From: Botrimarina mediterranea
GTDB taxonomy: Bacteria; Planctomycetota; Planctomycetia; Pirellulales; Lacipirellulaceae
Direction: 5' to 3'
NCBI RefSeq assembly: GCF_007753265.1
Contig: NZ_CP036349.1
Span: forward strand, 5,454,862 to 5,518,861
Length of the DNA stretch: 64,000 bases
Positions 60,842 to 64,000 of the stretch are shown here, one piece after another. Below the pieces are notes generated by a model. That model was not told the origin of the DNA, did not search any database, and saw only the letters and a program-made list of their open reading frames with translations. A program made the translations under genes and the position numbers. The number at the start of each line of letters is the position of its first letter. The first letter of the stretch is position 1.

Positions 60842-61329
60842 GCGTCCTCCCGTGCGTCGCCCGCGCTATCACCCTCAACCGATTCGTCCCAACCGCCGAC
60901 ATACGACAGCGGGTCGATCAGCGACTCGGCAAACTCACTCAGCGCGTCGAGCACGCGCCGCCGGTCCTCCTCACAGCGGATCGCTGGCGCCAGCCCGCCC
61001 GCCACGGCGCCGAGGAACCGCACAAGGTCACGCCGCCCGATCGTCCCCGCGTCGCGTCGGCCGTAGCGTTCCGGGAAGCGCCGTTCGAGCCACCACACAC
61101 TCGCCCGCCACGGCCCCTCCTGCCGCGTCGCCTGCTGCACGCACCGCATGTGCCCCAGCTCACAGGCCGCCTCTGCCCGCCGCACATCGGCCCCAAACCG
61201 CGCGTCGCGCAGCATCTCCTCGCCGATCTGCTCCACCGAACAGTTCACATACTTGGCGGCCGTCTCCTGGTCGCACCCGACGGTGGCGATGAGGATGACT
61301 TCACGTTTTTGTTCGTCGGAGAGGTACAC
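60838..61329 (-). CDS. probable small terminase subunit
   Basis: The 163-residue protein has an N-terminal helix-turn-helix-like region: KREVILIATVGCDQETAAKYVNCSVEQIGEEMLRD. A helical middle (RRAEAACELGHMRCVQQA, WRASVWWLERRFPERYGRRD) and an acidic tail (SVEGDSAGDAREDA) follow. The WWLERRFPERYG block is common in small terminase and transposase-like DNA-binding proteins. Its position directly before, and overlapping, the large terminase supports the call. It would recognise the packaging site. Confidence 0.75.
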   Translation of the reverse strand: MYLSDEQKREVILIATVGCDQETAAKYVNCSVEQIGEEMLRDARFGADVRRAEAACELGHMRCVQQATRQEGPWRASVWWLERRFPERYGRRDAGTIGRRDLVRFLGAVAGGLAPAIRCEEDRRRVLDALSEFAESLIDPLSYVGGWDESVEGDSAGDAREDA

Positions 61330-61660
61330 AGGAGTCAGGGGTCAGGGGTCAGTAATCAGTTAATCAAGAACGGAAGCGAAGCGCCCGCCCGTGTCCCCCT
61401 CCCTTCTAGGGAGGGGCTAGGGGAGGGTGAAACGCGTCTCGTGAATTGCCGCATCGAGTACCGCGACGCCAGAACCAATTGGTACGCACATCAGCCATGC
61501 GCCGGCCGCGGCCCCTCAGGGGGAAGGGGGATTACGCGCCCGGAGTCGAAGAGCGAACACGGATTGAAAGCGAGTACCCGCGTCAACTCCGGTCGCTCAC
61601 GCTCCGGGCTCGCCATCTCTCTCCTCCTGACTACTGACGACTGATCCCTGACGACTGCCC
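61328..61660. repeat. long element: Q family ends around G family copy 3 and an H arm
   Basis: AGTCAGGGGTCAGGGGTCAG at 61334-61353 pairs loosely with CCTGACTACTGACGACTGATCCCTG at 61626-61650. Inside are a G copy (61396-61540, starting CCCTCCCTTCTAGGGAGGGG) and a segment (61556-61616) homologous to 19572-19633. The right end encodes the C-terminal residues of the ATPase-GNAT protein. Confidence 0.75.
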
Positions 61661-62745
61661 ACGTACTCAAACGAAACCACCGCCCGCCCCGCCGAGTTCC
61701 GATACGCCGCGAACGCTGCGCGTTGGTTCGCCACCGATTGCCCTGTCTTCTTCACCGCGACGGTCCGCCAGTTGGGCGAGCGCTGGCAGTGCCGGATCAA
61801 CGCGGGGTGGCTGCTGGTCACATTGATCCGCAAGCCCTCTTCGACGTGCAGCTCGGCGACCGCTTCGACGAAGCGCATCCCGATGCCGATCCCTTGGTAG
61901 TCGGGCAGTGTCACGATCCGTGTGAACCGCCGGCGTCCCTTCTGCGCGATGATCGGCAGCGTCGCCGCGAAGGCCACCGGCTCGCCGTTCCAGGTCGCCA
62001 GGTAGCACCGCGCCTGCTTGGCCAGCGAGCCGCTCAGATAGTGATGCCGCGCAAACAGTCGCCAAGCCTCCAGTCGGCAGCGATGGACCTCCAGCTCGAT
62101 CCGCGGTCGCCGAAGACGCCTCCGGGTTAGCTGACTCGTGGCCATATCCAGCACCCAATCGGGCTCCAACCACTCCGCCACGTCGTAGTGGCAAGTCACC
62201 GCGACGAAGCGAGCCGGGATCACGCCACTGCGGACCTGCTTCGCAATCGCCGCCGAACAAACCCGCGCCACGTTGCGATCGACCACACTCGTGAATTCGT
62301 CAAAGGCGATGACATCTGCAGGGGCGCCGGGTTCCTCACAACTCCTCGCCAGCGCCCGCGCCAGGTCGCAGCGGAACCGCTCGCCGCCACTCAGCACCCG
62401 GTAAGGCTTCACCCAAGAAGGCGGCGAACCAAAGCCCACCGCCGTGAACAACTCGACGACCTTCCGCACCGGCGTCTCGCCGAACCCATCGATCACCGCC
62501 AGCCCGTCGTCCCAAGCCGCCGCCTCGTCCAACGAATCCCCAAACGCGGCCCGGGCCACGGTGCTCTTACCACTCCCCGAGGGCCCCACGATCAAACCGA
62601 TCGACCACGCCTCGTCACGAGCAGGCAGCTCCACCTCAAACCGCTGCGAGACGCGTTCCGCCAGCGGCAAGTCAAACATCCCCGCTGCCTGCTGCACCCG
62701 AAACGACTCCGCCACGGGGCAGTCAACCTCGACAGTTAGATCCAC
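61597..62745 (-). CDS. ABC-type ATPase fused to a GNAT-like acyltransferase domain
   Basis: The GTG at 62745 has AAGGAAG eight bases upstream; the TTG at 62778 lies in a repeat and is rejected. The first ~200 of 382 residues are a complete ABC ATPase without membrane segments: Walker A GPSGSGKST (54-62), signature LSGGE (118-122), Walker B VIAFDE (145-150), H-loop His186. The second half is GNAT-like: HHYLSGSL (234-241), GEPVAFAATLPI and the acetyl-CoA loop LPDYQGIGIGMRFVEA (280-294). It lies between a ParB-like gene and terminase. A Mom-like DNA base modification is one hypothesis. The last ~15 residues are repeat-derived. Confidence 0.8.
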   Translation of the reverse strand: MDLTVEVDCPVAESFRVQQAAGMFDLPLAERVSQRFEVELPARDEAWSIGLIVGPSGSGKSTVARAAFGDSLDEAAAWDDGLAVIDGFGETPVRKVVELFTAVGFGSPPSWVKPYRVLSGGERFRCDLARALARSCEEPGAPADVIAFDEFTSVVDRNVARVCSAAIAKQVRSGVIPARFVAVTCHYDVAEWLEPDWVLDMATSQLTRRRLRRPRIELEVHRCRLEAWRLFARHHYLSGSLAKQARCYLATWNGEPVAFAATLPIIAQKGRRRFTRIVTLPDYQGIGIGMRFVEAVAELHVEEGLRINVTSSHPALIRHCQRSPNWRTVAVKKTGQSVANQRAAFAAYRNSAGRAVVSFEYVGSRQGSVVSSQEERDGEPGA

Positions 62746-62763
62746 GTTGGCTTCCTTTTTTGC

Positions 62764-62906
62764 ACCACTAAGGAACAAAGGAACGAAGTAGGGAAAGAGC
62801 CTGCGAATGACGCAAATGACCGCGGATTTCTTTCATTCGTGCTTATTCGCGTTATTCGCGGGCTTCTCTTTCTTCACCACCTTTGTTCCTTCGTTCCTTT
62901 GTGGTT
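62764..62906. repeat. inverted repeat, C family copy 3, with an inner hairpin
   Basis: ACCACTAAGGAACAAAGGAA... at 62764-62793 pairs with 62872-62906. The inner part has GCCTGCGAATGACGC (about 62799-62813) facing GCGTTATTCGCGGGC (about 62849-62863). It separates the ParB-like and ATPase-GNAT genes. Confidence 0.82.
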
Positions 62907-62915
62907 AACAAATCT

Positions 62916-63467
62916 TCAAAGCGTCAGAACACGGCAGCGAAACCCCGCCGCCCGCATCCGCTCATAAACCTCGCGCTGCTGCGCTTCGCCATCGACTTCG
63001 ACCACCACTTGGTAGCTCGGCGTGATCTCGACATCCGCCGGCGCCGGCAGCGCTTCTTCGCTCTCGATCTCGCGCGCCAACTTCGCCAGCATCTCGCCGA
63101 CCGCCTTGCTCTCGGTCTCGACGGCGCCCAACAGCGCGCCGAGCCGCGTGTCATCGACGCCGGCGAGCGACGCCAGCGGGTCGTGCGTCAACAGAACCTT
63201 CTCCGCCTCGGCGTCGTCGAGGTCGAGCACCAGCACCGGCACCATCATCGAAGGCGTTGTTTCCGCCCGCAGATGCCCGTCCACCAATTGCAGCGACCCG
63301 TCCGGCAACTCCCTAGCGAGCAACGCGCCGGCCATGCCGACCTCGTTGAGCAGCCCTCGCAGCACGTCGCGTTGAAAGCGCGAGTGTGTCCGCCAGTTCT
63401 TCGGGTGCGGCGCAAGATCGCCCGCGCGCACCCGTCGCAACTCTTTCACCCGGTCACGAATCTTCAT
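62916..63467 (-). CDS. ParB N-terminal domain protein of the phage module
   Basis: The ATG at 63467 gives 183 residues; a longer frame upstream overlaps the next gene. The ParB/sulfiredoxin-like core shows DLAPHPKNWRTHSRFQRDVLRGLLNEVGMAGALLARELPDGSLQLVDGHLRAET, with the GHLR nucleotide-binding motif, then VPVLVLDLDDAEAEKVLLTHDPLASLAG. The helix-turn-helix part of true ParB is absent. Such single-domain proteins occur in phages near DNA methylases and modification enzymes. It overlaps the membrane-protein gene before it by four bases and precedes the ATPase-GNAT fusion gene. Confidence 0.87.
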   Translation of the reverse strand: MKIRDRVKELRRVRAGDLAPHPKNWRTHSRFQRDVLRGLLNEVGMAGALLARELPDGSLQLVDGHLRAETTPSMMVPVLVLDLDDAEAEKVLLTHDPLASLAGVDDTRLGALLGAVETESKAVGEMLAKLAREIESEEALPAPADVEITPSYQVVVEVDGEAQQREVYERMRAAGFRCRVLTL

Positions 63468-63706
63468 CGCATGCTCCTTCTTGCCAGATGACGCACGTCT
63501 TGCTGCAACAGCTCGACGTTGTGCTTGAGCCCCGCCAACTCCGCATCCACCGCCGCCAACCGCTCGCGATGCGTCTGCGAGATGTCGTAAAGCTTGTAAA
63601 GCGTCGCCCCACCGAGCGACAGAATCGCCAGCGCCAGCGAACAAAGCCCGCCCCAATCGGCGGGAGCGAGTCGCACGCGATCGGTTGTTTCGGCAACGCG
63701 AACCAT
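63464..63706 (-). CDS. small protein with one membrane helix and a coiled coil
   Basis: The 80-residue protein has a hydrophobic helix GLCSLALAILSLGGATLYKLY (about residues 20-40), then a coiled coil (ERLAAVDAELAGLKHNVELLQQDVRHLARR). The layout is like holin-adjacent or phage-lysis accessory proteins, but also like many unrelated small proteins, so no function is assigned. It is translationally coupled to the ParB-like gene (ATGA overlap). Confidence 0.7.
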   Translation of the reverse strand: MVRVAETTDRVRLAPADWGGLCSLALAILSLGGATLYKLYDISQTHRERLAAVDAELAGLKHNVELLQQDVRHLARRSMR

Positions 63707-63753
63707 GGCGTAGTCGTCAGGGGTCAGAGGTCAGCAATCAGGAAGAACCACGT

Positions 63754-63840
63754 CTGTAGGAGGCGTCTCCGACGCCGATTTCACGCACCATGCGGTTACG
63801 GGGTGGAGACCGAAATCGGCGTCGGAGACGCCTCCTACAG
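63754..63840. repeat. inverted repeat with perfect 28-base arms, A family copy 3
   Basis: Arms 63754-63781 and 63813-63840 are exactly complementary (CTGTAGGAGGCGTCTCCGAC...), with a 31-base spacer. The sequence is nearly identical to the copy at 26272-26358, 37 kb away. A GGGGTCAGAGGTCAGCAATCAGG Q-type fragment lies just left of it (63720-63742). Confidence 0.9.
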
Positions 63841-63872
63841 TTCTCGTTACCTTCGTGGCTCACTTCGTTGAA

Positions 63873-64000
63873 CTACGGCCCCGGCGCCGGCGGGATGATC
63901 GGCCCCACGGCCGCGCTGTTCGTCGCGCCCGCGCCGACGGTCGCCCCCATCGTCGCGTCGCTGCGCGTCGCCCCGTAGAAGCTCGCCAGGTTCGTCGGCC
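63873..64000 (-). CDS. C-terminal end of a Gly/Ala/Pro-rich protein, start outside window
   Basis: The minus strand has an open frame from the window edge to a TAG at 63873-63875. It reads NLASFYGATRSDATMGAT, then a Gly/Ala-rich run and PIIPPAPGP. The low-complexity end and position suggest a further phage-module protein. Only 41 residues are visible. Confidence 0.5.
   Translation of the reverse strand, partial: PTNLASFYGATRSDATMGATVGAGATNSAAVGPIIPPAPGP

Overview
This window looks like a chromosomal segment of a planctomycete, probably order Pirellulales. The taxonomic call is inference from gene content: two DUF1559 prepilin-like proteins, two PEP-CTERM proteins with dockerin-like Asp/Asn repeats, a MoxR-DUF58-BatA-VWA-DUF4159 cluster, a bacterial topoisomerase VI A subunit, an LptD-like outer-membrane protein and high GC. 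No rRNA, tRNA or CRISPR array was recognised by eye.

Region 1 (1-17.4 kb) is accessory. It holds the end of an RND efflux adaptor gene, a small exported His-rich protein, an isoprenylcysteine-methyltransferase-like membrane enzyme and a YceI protein. Divergent from these is a tight three-gene operon: SAM methyltransferase, geranylgeranyl-reductase-like FAD enzyme and type III polyketide synthase with an intact Cys-His-Asn triad. Next come a GT2-ArnT fusion glycosyltransferase, an M56 (BlaR1-like) peptidase overlapping a BlaI-type repressor, a DUF1559 protein, a decayed IS4-type transposase, a hybrid histidine kinase, a thioredoxin-like protein and a PEP-CTERM protein. Two copies of a dyad built on TTACTAA-N4-TTAGTAA sit upstream of the DUF1559-BlaI-M56 genes and of the glycosyltransferase gene, and a degenerate copy lies in the YceI/methyltransferase divergent promoter. 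This suggests one BlaI/BlaR regulon.

Region 2 (17.5-51.4 kb) is mostly housekeeping: two DUF697-type GTPases, a quinone reductase, the MoxR/DUF58/BatA/VWA/DUF4159 module, LptD, diacylglycerol kinase, topoisomerase VI-A, a GH43 glycosidase, an atypical P-II protein, a VIT-family transporter with a long N-terminal extension, ThyA and FolA. It ends with a translation module: EpmA, M48 protease, LemA and EF-P on the minus strand, EpmB and RlmN on the plus strand. EpmA, EpmB and EF-P with Lys34 together make a complete EF-P beta-lysylation set.

Region 3 (51.4-64 kb, all minus strand) is a phage-derived head and packaging module. In transcription order it has a membrane/coiled-coil protein, a ParB-like protein, an ABC-ATPase fused to a GNAT domain, a small-terminase-like protein, large terminase, portal, a small DUF2292-like gene with its own promoter and terminators, prohead protease, decoration protein, major capsid protein, a LamG protein and three small proteins. 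No tail, lysis or integrase gene is visible.

The most striking property is the non-coding DNA. From about 18.6 kb rightward almost every gap holds a long inverted repeat. These fall into several recurrent sequence families, some copies have perfect 26-30 bp arms, and some extend into genes to supply start codons, stop codons or terminal residues. The first 17.4 kb show none that I can recognise.
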